A stretch of DNA of 64,000 bases, from NCBI RefSeq assembly GCF_016860545.1, contig NZ_BNEB01000003.1, positions 1,736,001 to 1,800,000 on the forward strand. Reading direction: 5' to 3'. This DNA is from Streptomyces asoensis. GTDB lineage: Bacteria; Actinomycetota; Actinomycetes; Streptomycetales; Streptomycetaceae. Position numbers and translations under genes: made by a program. Of the stretch, positions 31,772 to 40,158 are shown in pieces (within the stretch, counting starts at the first letter, position 1; each line of letters starts with the position of its first letter). The notes beneath the pieces are model-generated. The model was not told where the DNA came from and did not search any database. It saw nothing but the letters and a program-made list of their open reading frames with translations.

Positions 31772-32529
31772 GGACGTACGCGCTGACCGATTCCTGGACC
31801 ATGACCCGGCGTGAACTCGCCCACTGGGCCCGGCAGCCCGGCCGGCTGGTCGTCGGGCTCGTCTTCCCGGTGATGCTGCTGCTGATGTTCGGCTACCTGG
31901 TCGGCGGCGGCCGGGGGGTGAGCGGCGACTACCTCGACTACCTGATGCCCGGCATGCTCGCGCTCACCATGGCCTTCGGCCTGGAGGGCACGATGCTGGC
32001 CGTCACCCAGGACCTCGACAAGGGGGTCGTCGACCGGTTCCGCTCCCTGCCGATGGCCGACGGCGCGGTCCTGGTGGGCCGTTCCGCGGCCGACATGCTC
32101 CAGTCGGCGGTGGGCCTGGCCGTCCTGATCGTGATGGGCCTGGCGCTCGGCTGGCGTCCCCAGGGCGGACCGGGCGCCTTCCTGGGCGCCGTGGGCCTGC
32201 TGCTGCTCTTCCGCTTCGCGATGCTCTGGATCGGCATCCAGCTGGCCCTGGTGGCCGGGAAACCGGAGATGGTGCAGGCCGTGCAGATCCTGGTCTGGCC
32301 CGTCGGCTTCTTCTCCAACGCCCTGGCCGCGCCCGAGTCCATGCCCGGCTGGCTCGGCACGGCCGTCGCGTGGAACCCGATGTCCCGGACGGCGACGGCC
32401 GTGCGCGAACTGTTCGGCGGCCCGGGTGCCGACCCGGGCCACCTGTGGGCGGCCGTCGCCTGGCCGGTGGCCCTGCTGGCGGTCTTCTTCCCGCTGGCGG
32501 TGCGGAAGTTCGCCCGCATGAGCCACTGA
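31768..32529 (+). CDS. ABC-2 type transporter permease (DrrB type)
   Basis: A 253-residue integral membrane protein with six predicted transmembrane segments (for example VVGLVFPVMLLLMFGYLVGG and VGLAVLIVMGLALGW). The family motif GLEGTMLAVTQDLDKGVVDRF and the LAAPESMPGWLGTAVAWNPM loop match DrrB/ABC-2 exporters. It is translationally coupled to the ATPase gene and should form the membrane channel of that pump. A hairpin follows 33 bases after its stop. Confidence 0.93.
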   Translation: MRTYALTDSWTMTRRELAHWARQPGRLVVGLVFPVMLLLMFGYLVGGGRGVSGDYLDYLMPGMLALTMAFGLEGTMLAVTQDLDKGVVDRFRSLPMADGAVLVGRSAADMLQSAVGLAVLIVMGLALGWRPQGGPGAFLGAVGLLLLFRFAMLWIGIQLALVAGKPEMVQAVQILVWPVGFFSNALAAPESMPGWLGTAVAWNPMSRTATAVRELFGGPGADPGHLWAAVAWPVALLAVFFPLAVRKFARMSH

Positions 32530-32561
32530 ACCGACGGCCCGCACGCTCCCGACGCGGCCCC

Positions 32562-32578
32562 GGGGTGTCGGACACCCC
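32562..32578. terminator. Terminator hairpin between permease and glutamate decarboxylase
   Basis: GGGGTGT and ACACCCC arms with a three-base loop, one base before the end of the glutamate decarboxylase gene. The two operons converge here. Confidence 0.55.
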
Positions 32579-33985
32579 CTAGTGGTGGAACCCGGTCGCC
32601 GCGCTCTTGTCCCGGGTGTGCGGGCCCGACTGCCTGCGCAGTTCGGGCAGGAGCCGGGACAGGTCCTCCAGGAACAGGTCGGCGAGGTCCTCCGAGAACC
32701 CGTTGCGGCACACGACCCGCAGCACGGACAGGTCCTCCCGGTGGGGCGGGAAGGTGTACGCGGGCACCAGCCACCCGCTTTCCCGCAGCCGCCGGGAGAC
32801 GTCGAAGACGTCGTACGAGTCCACGCCCGGCGCCGTCGTGAAGGCGAACACCGGCAGCTCGTCTCCCCGGGTGAGGAGCCGGAAGTCGCCGAGCGCCTCC
32901 ACGCGGTCGGCCATGCTGCGGGCCACGTCCCGTGTGGTCTGCTGCACCGCGCGGTATCCCGAACGCCCCAGTCGCAGCAGCGTGTAGTACTGCGCGACGA
33001 CCTGGGCGCCCGGCCGGGAGAAGTTGAGGGCGAAGGTCGGCATGTCGCCGCCCAGGTAGTTCACCCGGAAGACGAGCTCCTCCGGCAGCGCCTCCTTGTC
33101 GCGCCACAGCGCCCAGCCGACGCCCGGGTACACCAGCCCGTACTTGTGCCCCGAGGTGTTGATGGACGTCACGCGCGCGAGGCGGAAGTCCCACACCAGG
33201 TCCTCGTCCAGGAAGGGGGCGATCATCGCGCCGGACGCGCCGTCGACGTGCACCGGGACGTCGAGGCCGGTGCGCTCCTGGAGGGCGTCGAGGGCCGCGC
33301 ACAGGTCGGCGATCGGCTCGTAGGACCCGTCGAAGGTGGAACCGAGGATGCCGACGACCCCGATGGTGTTCTCGTCGCACAGCTCGGCCGCGGCCTGCGG
33401 GTCGAGGTGGAAGCGCTCGCCCTCCATGGGGACCAGACGGGCCTCGACCTCCCAGAAGTTGCAGAACTTCTCCCAGCAGACCTGGACGTTGACGCCCATC
33501 ACCAGGTTCGGCCGGGCGCCCGGGTAGCGGTCGGCGTTGCGCTGCGCCCACCGCCGCTTCAGCGCCATGCCGGCGAGCATGCACGCCTCGCTGGACCCGG
33601 TCGTCGAACAGCCCACGACCGCCGACGGGTCGGGCGCGTTCCACAGGTCGGCGAGCATCGCCACGCAGCGCCGCTCCAGCTCGGCGGTGCGCGGGTACTC
33701 GTCCTTGTCGATCATGTTCTTGTCCCGGCACTCCGCCATGAGGATGCCGGCCTGCGGCTCCATCCAGGTGGTGACGAACGTGGCCAGGTTGAGCCGCGAG
33801 TTGCCGTCGAGCATCAGCTCGTCGTGCACCAGCTGGTACGCCGCCGACGGGGGTGTCGGGCCGTCCGGCAGTCGGTGCTTGGGCGGCGCCTCGATCATGC
33901 CGCTGACCGGATCGGCCTCACCGTAGAAGGGGTTCACGGACAGCGGGCGCTCGTCGGACTCGGCGTGACCTTTGTGCAACGGCAT
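32579..33985 (-). CDS. gadB: Glutamate decarboxylase
   Basis: A 468-residue PLP enzyme converting glutamate to GABA and CO2 while consuming a cytoplasmic proton. Family features are NLATFVTTWMEPQAGILMAE, GCSTTGSSEACMLAGMALKR, VHVDGASGAMIAPF, and the PLP Lys281 in TSGHKYG. ATG at 33985 has AGGAGGC six bases upstream. It follows the ClC chloride channel gene by 29 bases on the same strand, so the two are probably one operon. No glutamate/GABA antiporter gene is visible nearby. The symbol is by homology; gad would be equally suitable. Confidence 0.95.
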   Translation of the reverse strand: MPLHKGHAESDERPLSVNPFYGEADPVSGMIEAPPKHRLPDGPTPPSAAYQLVHDELMLDGNSRLNLATFVTTWMEPQAGILMAECRDKNMIDKDEYPRTAELERRCVAMLADLWNAPDPSAVVGCSTTGSSEACMLAGMALKRRWAQRNADRYPGARPNLVMGVNVQVCWEKFCNFWEVEARLVPMEGERFHLDPQAAAELCDENTIGVVGILGSTFDGSYEPIADLCAALDALQERTGLDVPVHVDGASGAMIAPFLDEDLVWDFRLARVTSINTSGHKYGLVYPGVGWALWRDKEALPEELVFRVNYLGGDMPTFALNFSRPGAQVVAQYYTLLRLGRSGYRAVQQTTRDVARSMADRVEALGDFRLLTRGDELPVFAFTTAPGVDSYDVFDVSRRLRESGWLVPAYTFPPHREDLSVLRVVCRNGFSEDLADLFLEDLSRLLPELRRQSGPHTRDKSAATGFHH

Positions 33986-34014
33986 GGATTGCCTCCTGAA
34001 GGATCGAACGGGTG

Positions 34015-35328
34015 TCAGCGGACCGAAGTTCCGTCCTCGCGCAACTGCATCTGCGGACGCCCCGTCACCAGCAGCCAGGCCGGCAGCGAGGCGATGCAGA
34101 GCAGGGCGATGACCGAGGCCGAGGCGACGAGGACGGCGGCGACGAACAGGCTCACCCAGCCCTGCCGGGTGATGGCCAGGAGAACGCCCAGGACACCGGC
34201 CGCCACGCCCACCGACGGGTGGACGCCCGACACGAGCGCGTGGGCGGTGAGCCCCAGGGCGGAGCCCACGAACACGGCGGGGAAGATCCGGCCGCCCCGG
34301 AAGCCGCAGGACGCGGCGACGAGCAGCGCGGTCAGCTTCACCACCGTCATCGTGGCGAACTGTCCGGCCGTCCAGCCGTCGGGATCCGCAGCGAGCTCCC
34401 CGACCTCGTCCAGCCCCTTGAAGAGCGTCAGATGGCCGCCCAGGGCCCCCAGCAGGCCCAGCACGACCCCGCCGGCGGGCAGCGCCAGCATCGGGTGCCG
34501 CAACCACCCGAAGGCGCGGTGGACGTACGGGAACGCGCGGACGGCGCACATGGCGAGCAGCGCGCCCACCGAGGCGACCACGACCGCCGCCAGCATGTCC
34601 CCCCAGCCGGGCGTGCCGAGTGCGGGCAGGTCCAGGTCGAAGGTCGGATGGGCCACCAGGGTGATCGTCATCGAACCGGCCGAGGCGGCCACCAGCGGAG
34701 CGAAGACGTTGTCCCACAGCGGGCCCTCGCTCTGCCGTCCCGCCAGCGCCTCCGAGATCAGCAGCGCCGCCGCCACCGGCGTGCCGAACAGCGCGCCGAT
34801 CGTCGCCGCCTCGGCGAGCACCACCCACAGCGGGCCCGGCGCCCGCGGCAGCAGCCGGCCGCCGAGCCACACGGCCAGGCCCACGTTCACGGCGATGATC
34901 GGGTTCTCCGGACCGAGGCTCGGGCCGCCCGCCAGCATCAGCGCCGTGGCGAGCAGCAGGCCGGGGAGGACCCCCGGCGGCAGCACGCGCGCGTCCAGCC
35001 CCATCGTCGCGGGCTCGGGGCCCGCGTGCCCGGGCACCTTCCACACCACGAGCCCCACCAGCACCCCTGTCCCGGTGAGCACGACCATCATCCAGAACAC
35101 CGAGTACCGCCCCACGCCCAGCGCGTCCGGCAGGTCCTGCCACAGCACGTCCTCCAGCTGCTCGGCCGCCCCCTCCACCAGCAGGAGCAGCAGGCTCGCC
35201 AGCACGCCGACGGCGAGTGCGGGCAGGATCACCGGCAGCAGGGCACGTGCCGGTGTCGCCGGAACGGTGTGCTTGTGCCGTGCGGTGTCCTGGGCCACGG
35301 GCTCACGATAAGCGGGCAAATCGGACAT
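34015..35328 (-). CDS. ClC-family chloride channel / H+-Cl- antiporter
   Basis: A 437-residue membrane protein with ten or more hydrophobic segments. The ClC selectivity region appears as GGPSLGPENPIIAVNVGLA, with the gating Glu position in GPEN, and the late motif GFRGGRIFPAVFVGSALG corresponds to the G-x-F-x-P signature. Such proteins exchange Cl- for H+ and in E. coli support glutamate-based acid resistance. The downstream glutamate decarboxylase gene in the same operon fits that role. The ATG at 35328 has a weak site; a GTG at 35298 would shorten the protein by ten residues. Lack of cytoplasmic CBS domains is normal for bacterial members. Confidence 0.9.
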   Translation of the reverse strand: MSDLPAYREPVAQDTARHKHTVPATPARALLPVILPALAVGVLASLLLLLVEGAAEQLEDVLWQDLPDALGVGRYSVFWMMVVLTGTGVLVGLVVWKVPGHAGPEPATMGLDARVLPPGVLPGLLLATALMLAGGPSLGPENPIIAVNVGLAVWLGGRLLPRAPGPLWVVLAEAATIGALFGTPVAAALLISEALAGRQSEGPLWDNVFAPLVAASAGSMTITLVAHPTFDLDLPALGTPGWGDMLAAVVVASVGALLAMCAVRAFPYVHRAFGWLRHPMLALPAGGVVLGLLGALGGHLTLFKGLDEVGELAADPDGWTAGQFATMTVVKLTALLVAASCGFRGGRIFPAVFVGSALGLTAHALVSGVHPSVGVAAGVLGVLLAITRQGWVSLFVAAVLVASASVIALLCIASLPAWLLVTGRPQMQLREDGTSVR

Positions 35329-35364
35329 GACATCCGGACGGGATGCGGAGCGGCCGCACCGGCC

Positions 35365-35395
35365 TTGCACCTCACGCGACGTGAGGACGCACGGT
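35365..35395 (+). promoter_or_regulatory. tipA-type promoter with TipA operator
   Basis: The -35 TTGCAC (35365-35370), a 19-bp spacer and the -10-like CACGGT (35390-35395) match MerR-class promoters. The spacer holds the inverted repeat CCTCACG-CGA-CGTGAGG (35370-35386). It closely resembles the thiostrepton-inducible ptipA of S. lividans as I remember it. Confidence 0.85.
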
Positions 35396-35424
35396 GGGCG
35401 GACAACCAGAAGGGAGCGGACGAA

Positions 35425-36186
35425 GTGAGCTACTCCGTGGGACAGGTCGCCGGGTTCGCCGGTGTCACGGTGCGCACCCTGCACCACTACGACGACATCG
35501 GCCTGCTCGTGCCCGGCGGACGCAGCCACGCGGGGCACCGGCGCTACGACGACGCCGACCTCGACCGGTTGCAGCAGATCCTGTTCTACCGGGAGCTCGG
35601 CTTCCCGCTCGAGGACGTCGCGGCCCTGCTCGACGATCCGGCGGCCGACCCGCGCGCGCACCTGCGCCGCCAGCACGAACTGCTGACCGCCCGGATCGCC
35701 CGGCTCGAGAAGATGGCCGCGGCCGTGGAACACGCCATGGAGGCACGCGAGATGGGCATCAACCTCACGCCCGAGGAACGGTTCGAGGTCTTCGGCGACA
35801 AGGACCCGGAGCAGTACGCCGAGGAGGCGGAACAGCGCTGGGGCGGCACCGAGGCCTACGCGGAGTCGCAGCGCCGCGCCGCCCGCTACACCAAGGACGA
35901 CTGGACACGCATGCGGGACGAGGTCGCCGACTGGGGGGCCCGCTACGAGGGCCTCATGACCGCCGGCGAGCCGCCCACCGGTGAGGCGGCCATGGACATG
36001 GCCGAGGAACACCGCCAGCACGTCGGCAGGTGGTTCTACGACTGCCCGTACGAGACGCACCGGGGCCTGGGGGAGCTGTACGTCTCGGACGAGCGCTTCA
36101 AGGCGTTCTACGACGCGATGCACCCGGGCCTCGCCGTGCACCTGGAGGAGGCGATCAGGGCGAACGCGGCCCGGCGGACGGCGTAG
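35425..36186 (+). CDS. tipA: Thiostrepton-responsive MerR-family regulator TipA
   Basis: A 253-residue regulator, the same length as TipAL of S. lividans. Residues 1-70 are the MerR winged helix (SYSVGQVAGFAGVTVRTLHH), followed by a coiled coil. The C-terminal globin-like TIPAS domain binds thiopeptide antibiotics and includes the conserved Cys in WFYDCPYETH. GTG at 35425 has GGGAG eight bases upstream. Met110 (position 35752) is preceded by GGAGG, so the shorter antibiotic-sequestering form TipAS is probably also made, as in S. lividans. The upstream promoter is the expected autoregulated one. Confidence 0.95.
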   Translation: MSYSVGQVAGFAGVTVRTLHHYDDIGLLVPGGRSHAGHRRYDDADLDRLQQILFYRELGFPLEDVAALLDDPAADPRAHLRRQHELLTARIARLEKMAAAVEHAMEAREMGINLTPEERFEVFGDKDPEQYAEEAEQRWGGTEAYAESQRRAARYTKDDWTRMRDEVADWGARYEGLMTAGEPPTGEAAMDMAEEHRQHVGRWFYDCPYETHRGLGELYVSDERFKAFYDAMHPGLAVHLEEAIRANAARRTA

Positions 36187-36195
36187 CGGTGGCGG

Positions 36196-36561
36196 TCAGT
36201 CGCGGACCAGGACCACCGCGGTGCCGTACGCGCACACCTCGGTGCCCAGGTCCGCGGCCTCCGTCACGTCGAAGCGGAACATCAGCACACCGTTGGCTCC
36301 ACGCGCGCGTGCCTGCTCGACGAGCCGTTCCATCGCCTGGTTGCGGGTCTCCACGAGGGTCTTCGTCAGCCCCTTCAGCTCTCCGCCGATCATGGACTTG
36401 AGGCCCGCGCCGATCTGGCTGCCCAGATGTCGCGAGCGCACGGTCAGCCCGAAGACCTCCCCGATGACCTGCTCGACCCGGTACCCGGGGACGTCGTTGG
36501 TGGTGACGACCAGTACGTCCGGCTGGGGGCCCTGCCCGCCGCCGTAGTCTTCGATACCCAT
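36196..36561 (-). CDS. YbjQ/UPF0145 family protein
   Basis: A 121-residue predicted pentamer-forming protein. The family is marked by VLVVTTNDVPGYRVEQVIGE, then GLTVRSRHLGSQIGAGLKSM and the ending GANGVLMFRFDV. The function is unknown; members are sometimes called heavy-metal-binding, without firm proof. It converges on tipA with nine bases between the stops and diverges from the DedA gene. Confidence 0.9.
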   Translation of the reverse strand: MGIEDYGGGQGPQPDVLVVTTNDVPGYRVEQVIGEVFGLTVRSRHLGSQIGAGLKSMIGGELKGLTKTLVETRNQAMERLVEQARARGANGVLMFRFDVTEAADLGTEVCAYGTAVVLVRD

Positions 36562-36703
36562 GGCTCACAGCTTCGTCGCAGCGGGCGCACAGTGCATCCC
36601 GGAGACCCGCGTGGAACCTGGGGCGGACGCATTCCGTTGATAGCTTTGTCCGGCTGCACCATGGACGCCGTTCCTCACCCCCACCCCTCAGGAGCCCGGA
36701 ACC

Positions 36704-37723
36704 GTGACGACGATCGCCCTCGGACCGAGCTGGCTGGACCCCAACTACCTGCTCGACACCTTCGGTCTCTGGGGCCTGCTGCTCATCGTCTTCGCGGAGT
36801 CCGGCCTGCTCATCGGGTTCTTCCTGCCGGGCGACTCCCTGCTGTTCACGGCGGGTCTGCTGATCACCTCGAACCAGCTGGACTTCCCGCTGTGGGGCGC
36901 CGTGGCGCTGATCTGCGTGGCCGCGATCCTGGGCGACCAGGCGGGCTACATGTTCGGCAAGAAGGTCGGACCGTCGCTGTTCAACCGGCCCGACTCCCGC
37001 CTCTTCAAGCAGGAGAACGTCACCAAGGCGCACGAGTTCTTCGAGAAGTACGGCCCCAAGTCCCTGGTCCTGGCCCGCTTCGTGCCCATCGTGCGCACCT
37101 TCACGCCGATCATCGCCGGCGTCAGCGGCATGCGGTACCGCTCCTTCCTGCTCTTCAACGTCATCGGCGGCGTGCTGTGGGGCGCGGGCGTCACCCTGCT
37201 GGGGTCCTGGCTGGGCAACATCGACTTCGTCAAGAAGAACATCGAAGCGATCCTCATCCTGATCGTGCTGATCTCCGTGGTCCCGATCGCCATCGAGTTC
37301 CTGCGCGCCCGCTCGAAGTCCAAGAAGAACCCGCCGCAGGCCCCCGAGGAGCCGCGGCAGCGGGTCCACCAGCAGCAGCCCCCGGTCATGGACGACGCGA
37401 CGACCCAGCTCCGCCGGATCGACCGGCACGAGCCGCAGTACGACCCGCAGCACCCGTACGGCGGCCAGGGCCACGACCAGCGCGGCCACCAGGGCGGTCA
37501 CCAGGGCGACGGCCAGGACGGCGCGTACCAGGGCAGGCAGCACGGCGGCCCGTACCAGGGCGGGCAGCAGGGCCACCGCGACGACCACTACAGCCCGCAG
37601 CAGTACCCGCAACAGCAGCAGTACCCCCAGGAGTGGCAGCAGCAGCCGCAACAGCAGCACCAGCAGCAGCCGTACGGCGCCCAGCACAACGGCCAGTACC
37701 CCCACGACAACCAGGGCTACTGA
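36704..37723 (+). CDS. DedA/VTT-domain membrane protein with Gln-rich tail
   Basis: A 339-residue protein. Residues about 10-205 form the DedA membrane domain, with the typical FAESGLLIGFFLPGDSLLF, GYMFGKKVG, and the Arg/Pro loop LARFVPIVRTFTPIIAGVS. DedA proteins act as lipid scramblases or transporters and support membrane homeostasis. Residues about 225-339 are a cytoplasmic, low-complexity tail rich in Gln, Gly, His and Tyr, repeatedly QGG, QQYPQQ and similar, absent from E. coli members. The GTG start has a CAGGAG site nine bases upstream. A strong hairpin follows. Confidence 0.92.
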   Translation: MTTIALGPSWLDPNYLLDTFGLWGLLLIVFAESGLLIGFFLPGDSLLFTAGLLITSNQLDFPLWGAVALICVAAILGDQAGYMFGKKVGPSLFNRPDSRLFKQENVTKAHEFFEKYGPKSLVLARFVPIVRTFTPIIAGVSGMRYRSFLLFNVIGGVLWGAGVTLLGSWLGNIDFVKKNIEAILILIVLISVVPIAIEFLRARSKSKKNPPQAPEEPRQRVHQQQPPVMDDATTQLRRIDRHEPQYDPQHPYGGQGHDQRGHQGGHQGDGQDGAYQGRQHGGPYQGGQQGHRDDHYSPQQYPQQQQYPQEWQQQPQQQHQQQPYGAQHNGQYPHDNQGY

Positions 37724-37778
37724 ACCGGGGCCGCCGAACACCAGGGCCGACTGAACACCGGGGCTGCTGAAAGCCCGT

Positions 37779-37804
37779 CGAGGGGCGCCGGAAGGCGCCC
37801 CTCG
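37779..37804. terminator. Bidirectional terminator between DedA and exporter genes
   Basis: Perfect 11-bp arms (37779-37789, 37794-37804) with a GGAA tetraloop, between converging genes. Confidence 0.85.
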
Positions 37805-37809
37805 CGCCG

Positions 37810-39471
37810 TCAGAAGCCGCGCGTCCGCTTGGCGGCCCGCCGCTTCTCCGGGGAACCGATCCGCAGGAACAGCCGGGACACCTCGGAGCCCAGGTTCACG
37901 CCGATGGCGATGGCCATCGCCAGTGCCGCGGCCTTGGTGATCGACACCAGCCCGGCGTCGACCTCGTTCTGCGCGATGGCCAGCAGTCCGAAGTAGGTCG
38001 CCGAACCCGGCAGCAGCGGACCGATCGCGGCGGTCGTGTAGGGCAGCGCGGAAGCGAACCGGTAGCGCGCGAGCAACTGCCCGAACAGCCCCACCACTCC
38101 GGCCGCCACCGCGGTGGAGGCGACGGGCGAGATATCGCCCGCGTAGCGCATCGCCCCGTACACCGACCAGGCGACACCGCCGTTGAGCGTCACGGCGAGC
38201 ACGGTGGACCGTTCCTGCTGCAACAGCACGGCGAACGTCAGCGACAGCAGCATCGACGCGCCGATCTGCCACAGCGGCCGCTTGGTGACGCCGAGGGCCG
38301 CGTCGGGGTTGAGATGGGCGCCGAGCTGCACACCGACGTAGAGCATCACCAGCACCCCGGCGACGATGCCCACGAAGAAGTACATGACCTCCAGCAGACG
38401 CGCGGCGGCCGTGATGTAGAAGCCGGTCAGACCGTCCTGCACGCCCGCGACGAGCGCCCGTCCGGGCAGCAGGGCGAACAGCCCACCGGTGATGACCGCG
38501 GACGCCTTCACGTCGACGTCCGCCAGCGTCAGCGTGATGCCGATCGCGGCCGGCGGCATCGCGGCGACCAGGAACTGGTAGAACTCCGGCAGCCCGCGCC
38601 CCGCGCAGAGCCACGCCAGCCGGTCACCGAGCATCGCGCCGAGCGCGGCCGCCACGAACACGACCAGGTCACCGCCGACCAGCACCGAGGCCGCGCCGGC
38701 GAGCAGCCCGCTCGCCGAGGTCAGCACCCAGGTCGGGTAGGGGTGCCGGTTGCGGCGCATCTCCGCGAGCCGCCGGTAGGCCTCCTCCAGCGAGAGGTGG
38801 CTCTCCGGGTCGCTCAGATCGTCCACGAGCCGGAAGACCGCCGCCAGACGCGTGTAGTCGGTGCCCCGGCGGCGCACCGTCCGGGACGCCGTCACCGGAT
38901 CCTCCACCAGGGACGGCTGGTACGAGATCGACAGCAGCGTGAAGGTGACGTTCGGTTCGCAGCGGTCGAGTCCGTAGGAACGGCAGACCGCGAACATCGC
39001 GGCCTCCACGTCCTCGGCGCCCTCGCCGCCCGCGAGGAGCAGCTCGCCGATGCGCAGCGTCAGGTCGAGCACGCGCGGGACGGCGGGGCCGCCCTCCTCC
39101 GCCTTGGGCCCCGCCTCGGGGGCGGGCCGCTCGGCGACCGGCATCCGCAGCATCGTGCGCATCCGGTCCTGCCAGGGGAGGTCCTTGGTCAGACTCACCA
39201 CCGGCATGCCCTCGGCCGGGGTGAAGGCCACGGGCGCCTGACGGGCGCTGTACGTGCTGGGCAGGCTGAACGCCGATCCCTCGCCCTCGGCCGAGGCCGG
39301 CGGCGCCACTTCCAGGCCGTCCGGGACGGCGAACTCCGACGTGGTCTCCGGCTCACCGCCGGTTCTGGGAACGGCCAGCCCCGCCGGCAGGGCGAACTCG
39401 GACGTGATCTCGGGGTCGAAGACACTCCTCGCCTCGTCCGACTGCGGTTTGCGGTACTCCGCCTCCGACAC
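37810..39471 (-). CDS. Threonine/serine exporter (ThrE family)
   Basis: A 553-residue membrane protein. From about residue 130 it matches the ThrE/YjjP N-terminal domain (LDLTLRIGELLLAGGEGAED, then VEAAMFAVCRSYGL). Ten transmembrane segments follow, for example MYFFVGIVAGVLVMLYVGVQ. The C-terminal half corresponds to the YjjB-like domain, so both parts of the transporter are fused. It should export small amino acids with the proton gradient. The first 130 residues are an unusual hydrophilic extension containing a repeated TSEFA-x-P-x-GL motif. The GTG start has GGGAG nine bases upstream. Confidence 0.9.
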   Translation of the reverse strand: MSEAEYRKPQSDEARSVFDPEITSEFALPAGLAVPRTGGEPETTSEFAVPDGLEVAPPASAEGEGSAFSLPSTYSARQAPVAFTPAEGMPVVSLTKDLPWQDRMRTMLRMPVAERPAPEAGPKAEEGGPAVPRVLDLTLRIGELLLAGGEGAEDVEAAMFAVCRSYGLDRCEPNVTFTLLSISYQPSLVEDPVTASRTVRRRGTDYTRLAAVFRLVDDLSDPESHLSLEEAYRRLAEMRRNRHPYPTWVLTSASGLLAGAASVLVGGDLVVFVAAALGAMLGDRLAWLCAGRGLPEFYQFLVAAMPPAAIGITLTLADVDVKASAVITGGLFALLPGRALVAGVQDGLTGFYITAAARLLEVMYFFVGIVAGVLVMLYVGVQLGAHLNPDAALGVTKRPLWQIGASMLLSLTFAVLLQQERSTVLAVTLNGGVAWSVYGAMRYAGDISPVASTAVAAGVVGLFGQLLARYRFASALPYTTAAIGPLLPGSATYFGLLAIAQNEVDAGLVSITKAAALAMAIAIGVNLGSEVSRLFLRIGSPEKRRAAKRTRGF

Positions 39472-39528
39472 TCAGCAACGCTCCCTGAACGACACCTTCC
39501 GTGGGCCTCAGTATGCGCACAGACGCGC

Positions 39529-39562
39529 GAGAGGGCCGCACGCGCACGCGTACGGCCCTCTC
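39529..39562 (-). terminator. Terminator hairpin downstream of ppa
   Basis: Ten-base perfect arms (39529-39538, 39553-39562) around a 14-base loop, 26 bases past the ppa stop on the minus strand. Confidence 0.65.
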
Positions 39563-39587
39563 CACGGCGTCAGGCGCCGGCGGTGCC

Positions 39588-40079
39588 TCAGTGGCCGCCC
39601 TGGTCCTTGAAGCGCTTGTAGGACCGCTCGATCTCGGCCTCGGCGTCGGTCCGGCCGACCCAGTCGGCGCCCTCGACGGACTTGCCGGGCTCCAGGTCCT
39701 TGTAGACCTCGAAGAAGTGCTGGATCTCCAGACGGTCGAACTCCGACACGTGGTGGATGTCCCGCAGGTGCTCCACGCGCGGGTCGGTCGACGGGACGCA
39801 CAGCAGCTTGTCGTCGCCGCCGGCCTCGTCGGTCATCCGGAACATGCCGATCGCGCGGCACCGGATGAGGCAACCCGGGAAGGTCGGCTCGTCCAGGATG
39901 ACCAGCGCGTCCAGCGGGTCGCCGTCCTCGCCGAGGGTGTTCTCGACGAAGCCGTAGTCGGTCGGGTAGGCGGTCGAGGTGAAGAGTCGACGGTCCAGGC
40001 GGATCCGACCGGTCTCGTGGTCCACCTCGTACTTGTTCCGCGAACCCTTCGGGATCTCGATCGTGACGTCGAACTCCAC
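39588..40079 (-). CDS. ppa: Inorganic pyrophosphatase
   Basis: A 163-residue family I pyrophosphatase that hydrolyses pyrophosphate to two phosphates and drives biosynthetic reactions. The signature is EDGDPLDALVI, with the catalytic Asp residues, plus EIPKGSRNKYEVDHETGRI. I chose the GTG at 40079 (MEFDVTIEI) because GGAGGAG lies six bases upstream; an ATG eight codons further out places that site inside the coding region. It is divergent from dacB across 79 bases. Soluble, hexameric in known relatives. Confidence 0.96.
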   Translation of the reverse strand: MEFDVTIEIPKGSRNKYEVDHETGRIRLDRRLFTSTAYPTDYGFVENTLGEDGDPLDALVILDEPTFPGCLIRCRAIGMFRMTDEAGGDDKLLCVPSTDPRVEHLRDIHHVSEFDRLEIQHFFEVYKDLEPGKSVEGADWVGRTDAEAEIERSYKRFKDQGGH

Positions 40080-40158
40080 CGGTGGCTCCTCCATGATCAA
40101 CACATAGTTCTGGTGGTTAAGTGTCCCTCACGCTGCTGTGTGATCGCGAAAGGGGCTG

